Below are positions 27,803 through 35,987 of a DNA stretch of 64,000 nucleotides, in pieces. The stretch comes from Clostridia bacterium (lineage in GTDB: Bacteria; Bacillota; Clostridia; Oscillospirales; CAG-272): contig JAGARU010000146.1 in NCBI GenBank assembly GCA_017622085.1, positions 62,001 through 126,000 on the forward strand, read 5' to 3'. The notes under the pieces were generated by a model. That model worked only from the letters and a program-made list of their open reading frames with translations, was not told the DNA's origin and searched no databases. Position 1 is the first letter of the stretch, and each line of letters opens with the position of its first letter. The translations under genes were made by a program, and so were the position numbers.

Positions 27803-28285
27803 TCAAATAATCCGTCTCCAGATCTCACAGATCTCGCAATCAGCATGGGAGTCATTGGGATCCTCCGCCAAAAGCGCTTGTTGAGTCCTTGTAACCAACT
27901 CATACGTTGGAATCAGGCCGTACTCTGTAAGATCATCGTATGGAATGGATGCAAAACTTCCGTCACAAGCTGTGATCGAGCTGATTCCACTAAATTCTTC
28001 CACCAAATCATACCCACAAAAGGTAAAACCTTTCGTCTCAAGTGATGTACAGGGCGTTTCAGAGGGACGCGTAATGCATGCAATGATCTGCTCCGTAGGC
28101 TGTATCGCCACTTGGGGATCATCAATTTCAGACATCTCAAAGTTCAGACAATCAAATGAAACAATCTCGCTACAAGTAATTTTATATTGATTGTAGCGCT
28201 TTATTTCTTCCGTATTGAAGCACCGTGTGGACTTAAAGTAATGTATCTTTCCATAAATGGTCGGGCCATCAAAATAAATGCTCAT
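27803..28285 (-). CDS. hypothetical protein inside the purine operon
   Basis: A 160-residue soluble protein with no signal peptide or membrane segment; I do not recognise its family with confidence. Visible features are an aromatic-rich N-terminus (MSIYFDGPTIYGKIHYFKST), a central FCGYDLVEEFSGISSITACD stretch and a C-terminal region with YGLIPTYE and HADCEICEIWRRI (two Cys two residues apart). Its ATG overlaps the IMP cyclohydrolase stop by 4 nt (ATGA), so it is translationally coupled. The DNA is visibly more AT-rich than the flanking pur genes, suggesting recent insertion. The C-terminal pattern vaguely recalls immunity-type proteins, but that is only an impression. Confidence 0.8.
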   Translation of the reverse strand: MSIYFDGPTIYGKIHYFKSTRCFNTEEIKRYNQYKITCSEIVSFDCLNFEMSEIDDPQVAIQPTEQIIACITRPSETPCTSLETKGFTFCGYDLVEEFSGISSITACDGSFASIPYDDLTEYGLIPTYELVTRTQQALLAEDPNDSHADCEICEIWRRII

Positions 28286-28998
28286 GCGTTTTTATTTACC
28301 ACTCTGGTTTCGCTCTCGCCGGTGGCGATGTCGATGTAGCGAACGAAGAGGGACACCTTATTATCGGCGTTCAGGTTGGTCCAGATCAGGTCGGTCAGAG
28401 TATCGATATCCACGGCGGGAAGCTCAAGGGTCTTGGGCTCGCCCTCAAAGGAAGGAAGCGGATTGCCGTCTCCGTTGTAGGTATGGATAAACTTAGCACG
28501 ACCGGCGATGGGATTGGAGTAAGCGTAGGTGAAGCGCTCGCAGGAGCTATCGTCGCCCTCGGCGCTCTTGAGGATGGACATCGCAAAGTTCATGCCGTCC
28601 TGCTCGCGGCGGATAATGCCGGAGATGCGAGGGGTGAAGTTGGGCTTATCGTCCTCGAACTCCCGGGTACGGAGTGCCTGCTCGAAGGTCATCTGCTTAT
28701 CCATCAAGTCGTAGATGGTATCGGTCTGGTCGCCATTGGTTACAATGGTCTTGTTGCCCAGAACGCGAACGGGATAGTAGATAATCAGATGGGGGTCTAC
28801 CATCTTGGATTCGTCGAAGGCCTTGGTACGCATGGCGTCGCCCTCGAGAACGAATACACGGTTGCGGCTGTTTTCGCTACGGCCCATGATAAAGTAGGCG
28901 GTAACGGCCTTTTTTCCATCGGCGCTCTTACCGATCATAATACCTCTGCCGTGGTAGGCAAGAGAGTTAAGCTCGTCTTTAATGGAGTTGATTTTCAT
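28282..28998 (-). CDS. IMP cyclohydrolase, PurO-like family
   Basis: Closes the ring of FAICAR to give IMP. The 238-residue protein resembles the archaeal PurO-type cyclohydrolase family (PF07826) rather than the MGS-like domain of PurH: LAYHGRGIMIGKSADGKKAV near the N-terminus, AYFIMGRSENSRNRVF (about 37-52), PHLIIYYPVR (about 78-87) and NFTPRISGI (about 131-139). It lies next to the stand-alone AICAR formyltransferase, separated only by the hypothetical gene, so together they replace bifunctional PurH. Good GGAGAG site before the ATG. It is 2 bp after purN. Confidence 0.92.
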   Translation of the reverse strand: MKINSIKDELNSLAYHGRGIMIGKSADGKKAVTAYFIMGRSENSRNRVFVLEGDAMRTKAFDESKMVDPHLIIYYPVRVLGNKTIVTNGDQTDTIYDLMDKQMTFEQALRTREFEDDKPNFTPRISGIIRREQDGMNFAMSILKSAEGDDSSCERFTYAYSNPIAGRAKFIHTYNGDGNPLPSFEGEPKTLELPAVDIDTLTDLIWTNLNADNKVSLFVRYIDIATGESETRVVNKNA

Positions 28999-29000
28999 AA

Positions 29001-29642
29001 TTACTCTCCTTCAATATACACTTTACCGTCTTTTACGGTGATCTTGTCTTCACAGAACAGCTTGACGGCCTCGGGAAGGATCTTCCATTCGGCCTCCTCC
29101 ATGATGCGTCTCTGGAGGGTTTCGGGTGTGTCGTCTTGCTTTACTGCCACGGCCTTTTGAAGCACGATGGGGCCGGCGTCACACTCGGGAGTAACGATAT
29201 GCACGGTAGCACCGGACACCTTAACGCCTTTGGCAAGCGCTGCCTCGTGGACATGAAGTCCGTAGAAGCCCTTGCCGCAGAAGGAAGGAATCAAGGCAGG
29301 ATGAACATTCAAGATTCTGTTCGGGAATGCATTATAAAGCTGCTCGTCAAAGATGGTGAGAAAGCCCGCCAAAACAACGAGGTCAATCCCTTCTGCCTTG
29401 AGAGCATCTACGATATCCTTGGTGTAGGCTGCGATATCATTATACGCTTTTCTCGCAATTACCTTAGAGGGAATATCGTTGTTTTTCGCACGCTCGAGGC
29501 CATAAACTTCAGGCTTGGAGGAAATAGCAAGGGTAATTTTTCCATTGCCGAGGTCTCCGCGCTTCTCTGCATCAATCAGCGCTTGGAAATTCGTTCCGCC
29601 GCCGGACAGAAGTACGCCGATTTTTGTAATCTTTGTTTCCAT
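29001..29642 (-). CDS. purN: phosphoribosylglycinamide formyltransferase
   Basis: Formylates GAR with 10-formyl-THF. The 213-residue protein carries IGVLLSGGGTNFQALIDA at the N-terminus, GFLTIFDEQL (about 91-100), HPALIPSFCGKGFYGLHVHE (about 112-131, catalytic Asn/His region: ILNVHPALIP), and SGATVHIVTPECDAGPI (about 140-156, catalytic Asp). The start ATG overlaps the purM stop by one base (TGATG); a TTG two codons upstream is less likely. Confidence 0.96.
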   Translation of the reverse strand: METKITKIGVLLSGGGTNFQALIDAEKRGDLGNGKITLAISSKPEVYGLERAKNNDIPSKVIARKAYNDIAAYTKDIVDALKAEGIDLVVLAGFLTIFDEQLYNAFPNRILNVHPALIPSFCGKGFYGLHVHEAALAKGVKVSGATVHIVTPECDAGPIVLQKAVAVKQDDTPETLQRRIMEEAEWKILPEAVKLFCEDKITVKDGKVYIEGE

Positions 29643-30691
29643 CAGCAAAGAATCACCCCGTCGTCGCCCTCAATGATTTCACCGATGACGTATGCGGTCT
29701 CACCGTTGGCGGTAAGGATCTCAAGAGCCTTATCTACTTCACCTGCAGGCACAACAACGCTCATACCAACACCCATATTATAGGTATTATACATATCTCT
29801 TTCGGGCACGTTGCCAACCTCTGCAATCAGATTAAAGATGGGAAGCACCTTAACAGCGCTCTTATCGATCTTCGCAGTCAAGCCCTTAGGAATGGATCTC
29901 GGAATATTTTCGTAGAAGCCGCCGCCCGTAATGTGGGAAATTCCCTTAACGTCAACCTGCTCAAGCAGAGCAAGAATGCTCTTAACGTAAATCTTGGTGG
30001 GAGTAAGGAGCGTTTCGGCAATGCTCTTTCCGCCCAGCTTTTCATTGGGAACGTAGAGAGCATCGGGATTCTTATCGATTTCAAACACCTTACGGCAAAG
30101 GGAGAAGCCATTGGAGTGAACGCCTGTAGAAGCAAGTGCGATCACAACGTCACCCGCTGCCATACGGGTATTGTCAAGGATCTTTTTCTTATCTACGATA
30201 CCTACGGCAAAGCCAGCCAGGTCGTAATCCTCAACGGGCATCATGCCGGGATGCTCGGCAGTCTCGCCGCCGATCAGCGCCGCGCCGGACTGAACACAGC
30301 CCTCGGCAACACCGCCAACGATGGAGGCGATCTTTTCGGGAATATTCTTGCCGCAAGCAATATAGTCGAGGAAGAACAGGGGCTTGGCGCCGCAACAAAT
30401 AATATCGTTTACACACATGGCAACAGCGTCGATACCGATGGTGTCGTGCTTATCCATGAGGATCGCCATTTTAACCTTTGTGCCGCAACCGTCGGTACCG
30501 GAAACGAGAACAGGCTCCTCCATGCCGGCAATGGGCAGGCCGAAGCATCCGCCGAAGCCGCCTACGTCATCAAGGCATCCCTCGTTTTTGGTGCGGGCAA
30601 TGTGCTTTTTCATAAGTTCAACGGCCTTGTAGCCGGCGGTAATATCTACGCCTGCTGCAGCGTAGCTTTCGGATTTAGAATTTGAATGCAT
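29642..30691 (-). CDS. purM: phosphoribosylformylglycinamidine cyclo-ligase (AIR synthetase)
   Basis: ATP-dependent closure of the imidazole ring from FGAM to AIR. The 349-residue length is standard. Motifs are AAAGVDITAGYKAVELMK (about 11-28), GTDGCGTKVKMA (about 65-76), MCVNDIICCGAKPLFFLDY (about 92-110, metal Asp), GGETAEHPGMM (about 142-152) and HITGGGFYENIPR (about 256-268). A GGAAGAA site lies before the ATG. It is 32 bp downstream of purF and overlaps purN by one base. Confidence 0.97.
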   Translation of the reverse strand: MHSNSKSESYAAAGVDITAGYKAVELMKKHIARTKNEGCLDDVGGFGGCFGLPIAGMEEPVLVSGTDGCGTKVKMAILMDKHDTIGIDAVAMCVNDIICCGAKPLFFLDYIACGKNIPEKIASIVGGVAEGCVQSGAALIGGETAEHPGMMPVEDYDLAGFAVGIVDKKKILDNTRMAAGDVVIALASTGVHSNGFSLCRKVFEIDKNPDALYVPNEKLGGKSIAETLLTPTKIYVKSILALLEQVDVKGISHITGGGFYENIPRSIPKGLTAKIDKSAVKVLPIFNLIAEVGNVPERDMYNTYNMGVGMSVVVPAGEVDKALEILTANGETAYVIGEIIEGDDGVILC

Positions 30692-30723
30692 AATAATTCT
30701 TCCTTTCCGTAATTATCGTCAAT

Positions 30724-32151
30724 TTATTCTTTTCCGTTCCAACAATAGGTGCAAAGCTTACAAGGATCAATACCAATTGCCTTTATAATACCTTCAAGCG
30801 ACTGGAACTCGAGAGAGGAGAAGTTAAATTTCTTACAAATAGCCGCACGCAGATTCTTTCCACGCTCGGTCTCACCATCGCTGTATTCCTCAAGATACTT
30901 AAAGCCCTCTTCGCCCTCCAGCTCCATGATCGTGCGACGAGCAAGAAGCTCCATCTCACTGTTCGAACGTGAGAAATTGAGGTACTTGCAGCTATACATG
31001 ATGGGAGGGCATCCGGAACGCATATGTACAGCCTTTGCGCCGTTTTCATAAAGGAATTCCACAGTCTCTTGGAGCTGGGTTCCGCGGACGATGGAATCGT
31101 CCACAAAAAGAAGATTCTTATCCACAATAAGATCGTGAATGGGAATCTGCTTCATTTTTGCAACCCGTTCCCTTTCCACCTGGCGTTGAGGAGTGAAGCT
31201 CCGTGCCCAAGTAGGAGTGTATTTAATATACGGACGGGCGAAAGGAATGTGGCTTTGATTCGCATAACCGATAGCGTGTGGAGTGCCCGAATCCGGTAAT
31301 CCGCTGACATAATCTACATCCTTGGCACTTCCTACCTTGGCATCGTACGCTGCCATGATCGCACCGTCTCTTACACGCATAGTCTCCACATTCACGCCCT
31401 CATAGGTGGATGCGGGATAACCGTAATAGGTCCAAAGGAAGGAGCAAATTCGCATCTTCTCGCCGGGTGCGACAAGCTGCTCTATTCCCTTATTGAGAGA
31501 AATCTCCACGATTTCACCGGGTCCAAGCTCCTTAACAACTTCAAAATCCAACTTATCACATGCAAAGGACTCAAAGGATACACAATACTCACCGTCACGC
31601 TCTCCAATCTCTACAGGGAGTCGACCCACAAGATCACGAGCCGCAATAATGTTTCCACCGTCCTTCAGGATCAGAATAGATGCTGTGCCTTCAATCGATT
31701 GCTGTGCAAACCGAATACCATCCGCAAAAGAATCTTTTTGACTGATGAGGGCAGCAAGAAGCTCCAATGAATTAACTCGGCCGCCCGTCATTGCGGAATA
31801 ATAACCGCCACTGTTTGAGAAATACTGCTCAATCAGTTCATTTGCATTATTGATTACACCCACCATACAGATAGCAAAAGTACCGAGCTTAGACCGTATA
31901 AGTAGAGGCTGAGGATCGGAATCGCTAATGCACCCAATGGCACTATTTCCCCTCATTTCGTCGAAAATATGCTCAAACTTGGTGCGGAAAGGCGAATTTG
32001 AGATATTGTGAATATCTCTCTGCAAGCCAATCCGCTCGTCGTATGCAGCCATTCCTCCACGACTGGTTCCTAAATGCGAATGATAATCGGTTCCGAAGAA
32101 CACGTCAGCAATGCAGTCATGCTTCGAAACAACTCCAAAAAATCCACCCAT
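30724..32151 (-). CDS. purF: amidophosphoribosyltransferase-like protein lacking the N-terminal Cys
   Basis: PurF makes phosphoribosylamine from PRPP, using ammonia released from glutamine. This 475-residue protein has both family domains: an N-terminal glutaminase-like fold (about 1-235, GGFFGVVSKHDC, GTSRGGMAAYD) and a phosphoribosyltransferase domain with LLFVDDSIVRGTQLQE (about 350-365) and SGLPDSGTPHAIGYA (about 277-291). Normal PurF begins Met-Cys-Gly and uses the exposed Cys as nucleophile; here the start reads Met-Gly-Gly. The ATG at 32151 has an ideal GGAGAT site, so the Cys is absent. C-terminal Cys-rich CKLCTYC may bind metal. Role in the first pathway step is inferred from operon position. 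Confidence 0.9.
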   Translation of the reverse strand: MGGFFGVVSKHDCIADVFFGTDYHSHLGTSRGGMAAYDERIGLQRDIHNISNSPFRTKFEHIFDEMRGNSAIGCISDSDPQPLLIRSKLGTFAICMVGVINNANELIEQYFSNSGGYYSAMTGGRVNSLELLAALISQKDSFADGIRFAQQSIEGTASILILKDGGNIIAARDLVGRLPVEIGERDGEYCVSFESFACDKLDFEVVKELGPGEIVEISLNKGIEQLVAPGEKMRICSFLWTYYGYPASTYEGVNVETMRVRDGAIMAAYDAKVGSAKDVDYVSGLPDSGTPHAIGYANQSHIPFARPYIKYTPTWARSFTPQRQVERERVAKMKQIPIHDLIVDKNLLFVDDSIVRGTQLQETVEFLYENGAKAVHMRSGCPPIMYSCKYLNFSRSNSEMELLARRTIMELEGEEGFKYLEEYSDGETERGKNLRAAICKKFNFSSLEFQSLEGIIKAIGIDPCKLCTYCWNGKE

Positions 32152-32164
32152 GTATATCTCCAAT

Positions 32165-32263
32165 GCCGCCTCTGCGGCTTTCTATCAATTTGCGTATTCA
32201 CGCCGAGGCGGCTGTGGCGCATTTTCCTCCTGTAGGAGGGCAAAACAAGTCACAGCCGTCGGC
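32165..32263 (-). repeat. large structured intergenic stem-loop between purC and purF
   Basis: In the transcript, GCCGACGGCTGTG (32251-32263) pairs with CACAGCCGCCTCGGC (32202-32216), enclosing a perfect CCTCC-TACA-GGAGG hairpin (32226-32239). A second hairpin, GCCGC-AGAG-GCGGC (32165-32178), stands 13 bp before the purF start codon. No T-run follows, so it is not a terminator. Possible roles are RNA processing or tuning of purF translation. Confidence 0.6.
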
Positions 32264-32288
32264 ATTCTTATGTTCTGTTATGCCGAAA

Positions 32289-32969
32289 TCAAGCGAAGAA
32301 GAGCTCGGAGAGAGTCATCGGATCGATGTACTCGCCGTTCTTATATACGCGCATATTTCCGGATGCAATCTCATCGATGAGCATTACGTCTCCGTTTGCA
32401 TCGTAACCGAATTCAAACTTGATATCGTAAAGGATCAGACCCTTTTCCTTCAGATCGTCTGCTACAATCTGAGTGATCTTCTGGGTCATTTCCTTGATGT
32501 CGTCATACTGCTGAGCAGTCATAACGCCAAGGTCTACAAGGCCATCCTTAGTTACCAAGGGATCGCCCTTCGCATCGTTCTTGAAGGTGGTTTCTACGTA
32601 CGCAGGAAGGTCTGCACCCTCCTCGATGTAGTCGCTGTAGCGGCGGTAGAAGCTACCAACTGCCTTATGGCGGCAAATAACCTCAAGACCGTGGCCGAAT
32701 GCCTTTGCGGGGAGAACCTCCATAGTGGTGTCGTCCAGGTTGGCGCTGATATAGTGGGTTTTAATTCCGGCCGCATTTACTTTCTCAAAGAAGTAAATGG
32801 ACATGCGAAGATTTACGTCTCCCACGCCGTCAATGGTGAGACCAACGGAATTTTCGCCGGGATCGAACACACCGTCTTTTCCGGTGCAATCATCCTTGAA
32901 CTTCAAAAGGTAATTTCCGTTATCAAGTGCAAAAACGTCTTTGGTTTTACCGGTGTAAACATGTCTCAT
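32289..32969 (-). CDS. purC: SAICAR synthetase
   Basis: Joins CAIR and aspartate with ATP to give SAICAR. The 226-residue protein has the ATP-binding N-terminus ([13 protein letters not shown]), [16 protein letters not shown] (about 91-106), [26 protein letters not shown] (about 183-208, split here as FEFGYD, LIDEI and SGNMR) and the usual length. In many organisms this last motif reads DE(I/V)LTPDSSR; here SGNMR replaces it, as in some clostridial PurC proteins. It follows the PHP-domain gene by 15 bp. Confidence 0.94.
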   Translation of the reverse strand: MRHVYTGKTKDVFALDNGNYLLKFKDDCTGKDGVFDPGENSVGLTIDGVGDVNLRMSIYFFEKVNAAGIKTHYISANLDDTTMEVLPAKAFGHGLEVICRHKAVGSFYRRYSDYIEEGADLPAYVETTFKNDAKGDPLVTKDGLVDLGVMTAQQYDDIKEMTQKITQIVADDLKEKGLILYDIKFEFGYDANGDVMLIDEIASGNMRVYKNGEYIDPMTLSELFFA

Positions 32970-32984
32970 AGGTTTAATCTCCTT

Positions 32985-34034
32985 TTATTTATCTAAATAA
33001 TCTTTCACAAAATAAGTATGGGTGTGTGCGTTATTGCCACGGGAATCACGCACGGTTATGCGGAAGTACACGTCGCTCTCTCGGAGGGGGAACTCCGCGT
33101 GAGTGATCGTCTCATTTTCGGGCGCGGTCACGTGGCGGTCGCATCGGCCGTATCCGTTGATGTAGATGCTCTCAACGGGGGAGCATTCCACAACGATGGT
33201 ATTGTTTTCTACGTACAGCTCCTTGAACTGAGGAGGATTATCTCTACCGCTTGCGCAGTAGATATGTCCCTTTTCCATAGCCTCGATGACTTGATCGTAC
33301 TTCAGCTCCTTGGCGCCGATGAAGGTGGAGCCGCCGAAGGATTCTCTTACGCTGTCGCCGTGGTTGTGGTTATCGTCGCCCATGGTACAAACAAGATTAT
33401 ACATGCCGTTTCGGAGCATATCGTCGTAGATGTAGGGGCAATACTCGCTACCGGTCTCGAGCTCGGTGGCGTAGTTGAGGATCTCCAAGCCCCAAAGGCC
33501 TTCCACATTCAGATAATCCTCGCGCTCGTTCAAGGACCAATAGGGATGGTTAAGCTGTACCAGAAAGCCCGCCTCATTGCAACGCTTGACCGTCTCGTTG
33601 ACACTCTCGCGAGTGCAGACACGATGATATCCATCGCCCCGGAACACATCCTTGTATTCTTCCCTTCTCCATCCGAGGTTTTCGAAGGAAGAAGCTGGCT
33701 GGAAGGTGTTATGGGGGTCCTTTGCAAAAATGTTCAGGTGGAAGCACTTGGTTCTCGGCCAATTGGCACTTTCAACGCCAAAGATCTGCGGGAAGGAAGG
33801 CTCGGATTCCGTCAAGGAATACTCGGAGCTGGTCAGGGCTAAGAAGGTATCGTCCGTAAGATCCGAGTGGTCAAGCAGGATCTCATGGTCGGAGTAGGCA
33901 ACGATGGAGTAGCCGTGGGACTTATAGACCTCCTTGACCTTTTCCGGAGTATATGCACCGTCGGAGCACACCGTGTGGCAATGCATATTGGCCCGGTACC
34001 AGTTTACGCCATTGGGTAACAAATATTTTTTCAT
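32985..34034 (-). CDS. PHP-domain metal-dependent phosphoesterase in the purine operon
   Basis: A 349-residue soluble protein of the PHP superfamily. Metal-binding motifs are NMHCHTVCSDGAYTPEKV (about 15-32, HxH), YSDHEI (about 47-52), LNHPYWS (about 156-162), and TMGDDNHNH (about 217-225). The C-terminal part (about 260-349) is beta-rich with YINGYGRCDRH. PHP proteins hydrolyse phosphoesters of nucleotides, DNA or sugars such as histidinol phosphate; the substrate here is unknown. It sits between purE (27 bp) and purC (15 bp) under the same riboswitch, so a purine-linked role is likely. ATG at 34034 has a GGAAGAA site. Confidence 0.88.
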   Translation of the reverse strand: MKKYLLPNGVNWYRANMHCHTVCSDGAYTPEKVKEVYKSHGYSIVAYSDHEILLDHSDLTDDTFLALTSSEYSLTESEPSFPQIFGVESANWPRTKCFHLNIFAKDPHNTFQPASSFENLGWRREEYKDVFRGDGYHRVCTRESVNETVKRCNEAGFLVQLNHPYWSLNEREDYLNVEGLWGLEILNYATELETGSEYCPYIYDDMLRNGMYNLVCTMGDDNHNHGDSVRESFGGSTFIGAKELKYDQVIEAMEKGHIYCASGRDNPPQFKELYVENNTIVVECSPVESIYINGYGRCDRHVTAPENETITHAEFPLRESDVYFRITVRDSRGNNAHTHTYFVKDYLDK

Positions 34035-34061
34035 ATTGATTCTTCCTTTGCTGACAACCAC

Positions 34062-34559
34062 TTAGTGATTCAGCTGAGCGGCGATGGCGGCGTCCTTTTT
34101 GAGGACGGCCTCGGCATCGGCCCTACGCTTATCATCCAGACGCTGAGCAAGTGCCTCATCGCTAAGAGCAAGAATCTGTGCAGCAAGAAGAGCGGCGTTG
34201 CCTCCGCCGTTAATAGCAACGGTGGCTACCGGGATGCCAGTGGGCATCTGCACAGTGGAAAGCAAGGCATCCATACCGTCAAGAACGCTGGATTTACAAG
34301 GGATTCCGATGACGGGTAAGGTGGTTCGTGCGGCCAGGGCTCCTGCCAGGTGAGCAGCCATGCCGGCGGCGGCAATGATAACGCCGAAGCCGTTCTTTTT
34401 CGCATCCGCGGCAAAAGTTCCGGCCTCCTCAGGCGTTCTGTGGGCAGAATACACGTGCACCTCAAAGGGAATATCGAGAGACGTGAGCATATCGGTAGCT
34501 TTGGTGATAATGGGAAGGTCACTGTCGCTACCCATAACGATACCAACTTTTTTAACCAT
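34062..34559 (-). CDS. purE: N5-carboxyaminoimidazole ribonucleotide mutase / AIR carboxylase
   Basis: Provides CAIR for PurC. The 165-residue protein contains [20 protein letters not shown] (about 5-24), YSAHRTPE (about 40-47, catalytic His) and [25 protein letters not shown] (about 65-89, split as [11 protein letters not shown] and TLPVIGIP), with [11 protein letters not shown] later. No purK lies beside it. PurE may work as a class I enzyme with PurK elsewhere, or accept CO2 directly like class II. First gene of the operon, with GGAGG 7 bp before the ATG at 34559. The ZTP riboswitch lies immediately upstream. Confidence 0.97.
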   Translation of the reverse strand: MVKKVGIVMGSDSDLPIITKATDMLTSLDIPFEVHVYSAHRTPEEAGTFAADAKKNGFGVIIAAAGMAAHLAGALAARTTLPVIGIPCKSSVLDGMDALLSTVQMPTGIPVATVAINGGGNAALLAAQILALSDEALAQRLDDKRRADAEAVLKKDAAIAAQLNH

Positions 34560-34590
34560 AATTGCCTCCTTGAAAACTATTTTGATACTG

Positions 34591-34706
34591 CAAAACAAAA
34601 AGGGCGCACTTACCCCTCATAACGGTTCAGTGTGCCCAGACGGTCGGCTTTGTACGATCTCTGTTCCACTGTGTTACTCACATTTATCCGTCAGTCGCAG
34701 AGATTA
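34591..34706 (-). promoter_or_regulatory. ZTP (pfl) riboswitch with intrinsic terminator controlling the purine operon
   Basis: The RNA forms P1 ATCTCTG/CAGAGAT (34698-34704 with 34657-34663) and an internal TGTG/CACA hairpin. The diagnostic pseudoknot is GACGG (34688-34692) with CCGTC (34639-34643), inside the conserved GCCGACCGTCTGGGCA block. The GGGCA at the 3' edge (34633-34637) also starts a terminator stem (GGGCACAC / GTGCGCCC, 34630-34637 with 34602-34609) ending in a U-rich run. Ligand binding by the aptamer would block that terminator. ZTP/ZMP accumulates when 10-formyl-THF is short, so the switch turns the operon on, including fhs. Confidence 0.87.
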
Positions 34707-34730
34707 CATTAAAGAATGATCAACATGGTT

Positions 34731-34759
34731 ATTCTACCATTTTCACCCCTTCTTGTCAA
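34731..34759 (-). promoter_or_regulatory. promoter of the purine operon
   Basis: TTGACA (34754-34759), a 17 bp spacer and TAGAAT (34731-34736) with an extended -10 TGG, on the minus strand. Transcription would start about 20 nt before riboswitch helix P1. Confidence 0.9.
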
Positions 34760-34811
34760 GTGGTAATATCGACACGACTTGATGTTTTTCGCACATCTAC
34801 TTTCGCTATAT

Positions 34812-34840
34812 TTGACAAATCGCCAAATTTATGGTACATT
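34812..34840 (+). promoter_or_regulatory. promoter of mutY
   Basis: TTGACA (34812-34817), 17 bp, TACATT (34835-34840) on the plus strand, divergent from the purine promoter. A second TTGACA-like box overlaps none of the purine elements. Confidence 0.75.
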
Positions 34841-34864
34841 AGTGACAAAGAACGGAGGTGGCAT

Positions 34865-35932
34865 ATGGATATTCTGACAGGCAAAGAGGCAATGGCCGCG
34901 GCAATTCCCAGCTTAATCCAATGGTACAGAAAAAACAAAAAATCGGTGCCGTGGAGGGAGATTTCTACCCCTTATGGTGTATGGATCTCGGAGATCATGT
35001 TGCAGCAGACAAGAATTTCCACGGTGATCCCATACTACCAACGCTTTCTTGCGGAAATACCCGACGTCACCGCACTGGCAAAGATTTCAGACGATCGGCT
35101 GATGAAGCTATGGGAAGGACTTGGGTACTACTCCCGGGCGAGGAATTTAAAGAAGGCCGCTCTTGCCATTTGTGAAGAGCACGGCGGCGCTTTGCCGGCA
35201 GACTATGAGGCCTTGCGGGCGTTGCCGGGAATCGGTGATTACACAGCGGGGGCAATTGCCTCCATCGCCTTTGGACTTCCCTGCCCGGCGGTTGACGGAA
35301 ACGTACTGCGGGTGGTAATGCGCTATCTTGGTGAATATGACGATATCGCCAAAGGCTCCGTGAAAGCGGAGGTTACCCGGATGCTGGCCGAGATTTATCC
35401 CACAGGCAAGGATGCCTCCGATCTGACCGAGGGCTTGATGGAGGTGGGCGAGGTTGCCTGCTTGCCAAACGGAGAGCCCTTATGTGAAAATTGCCCTTTA
35501 CGGGAAGATTGTCGGGCGCGGCGCGAGGGATTGACGGATGAATTGCCCGTCAAGGCACCGAAAAAGGCGCGGACGGTTGAGGAGCGTGCCATCCTTATTC
35601 TGCGTTGCAGAGATCGGTATGCTTTGCGGAAGCGTCCGGCAAAGGGACTGCTTGCCGGAATGTGGGAGCTTCCCTCTCTCCCCATTGACGGAGAGTTTTC
35701 CCTCTCCGAGGCCGCCGGTATGCTGGGAATTACGGTGCTTAGGGCTGAGGCTATCACAGAAGCGGTACACGTATTTTCTCACGTAGAGTGGCATATGAAG
35801 GGATTCCTTTTGGACTGTGCCCGTGAGACTGAGGGATTCGTATGGGTCAGCCGGGAGGAGATCCGGGAGAATTATGCGATTCCTGCGGCGTTTCGGGCAT
35901 TTCGGAAGCACATCCTGTCGGATGAGGCTTGA
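34865..35932 (+). CDS. mutY: A/G-specific adenine glycosylase
   Basis: Removes adenine mispaired with 8-oxoguanine. The 355-residue protein has the HhH-GPD core: WISEIMLQQTRISTV (about 37-51, catalytic Glu), LRALPGIGDYTAGAIASIAFG (about 118-138, split as LRALPGIGDY and AGAIASIAFG) and PAVDGNVLRV (catalytic Asp about 145). The 4Fe-4S loop is Cx7Cx2Cx5C (CLPNGEPLCENCPLREDC), one residue longer in the first spacer than the classic Cx6. A C-terminal NUDIX-like domain for 8-oxoG recognition starts at about 235. The ATG at 34865 has a GGAGGTG site; longer readings run through the promoter. Confidence 0.96.
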   Translation: MDILTGKEAMAAAIPSLIQWYRKNKKSVPWREISTPYGVWISEIMLQQTRISTVIPYYQRFLAEIPDVTALAKISDDRLMKLWEGLGYYSRARNLKKAALAICEEHGGALPADYEALRALPGIGDYTAGAIASIAFGLPCPAVDGNVLRVVMRYLGEYDDIAKGSVKAEVTRMLAEIYPTGKDASDLTEGLMEVGEVACLPNGEPLCENCPLREDCRARREGLTDELPVKAPKKARTVEERAILILRCRDRYALRKRPAKGLLAGMWELPSLPIDGEFSLSEAAGMLGITVLRAEAITEAVHVFSHVEWHMKGFLLDCARETEGFVWVSREEIRENYAIPAAFRAFRKHILSDEA

Positions 35933-35987
35933 AAGATTGCCCCGCTTGTGATAGAATACTCTTGATACTTGACGTAAGGAGACTGAA

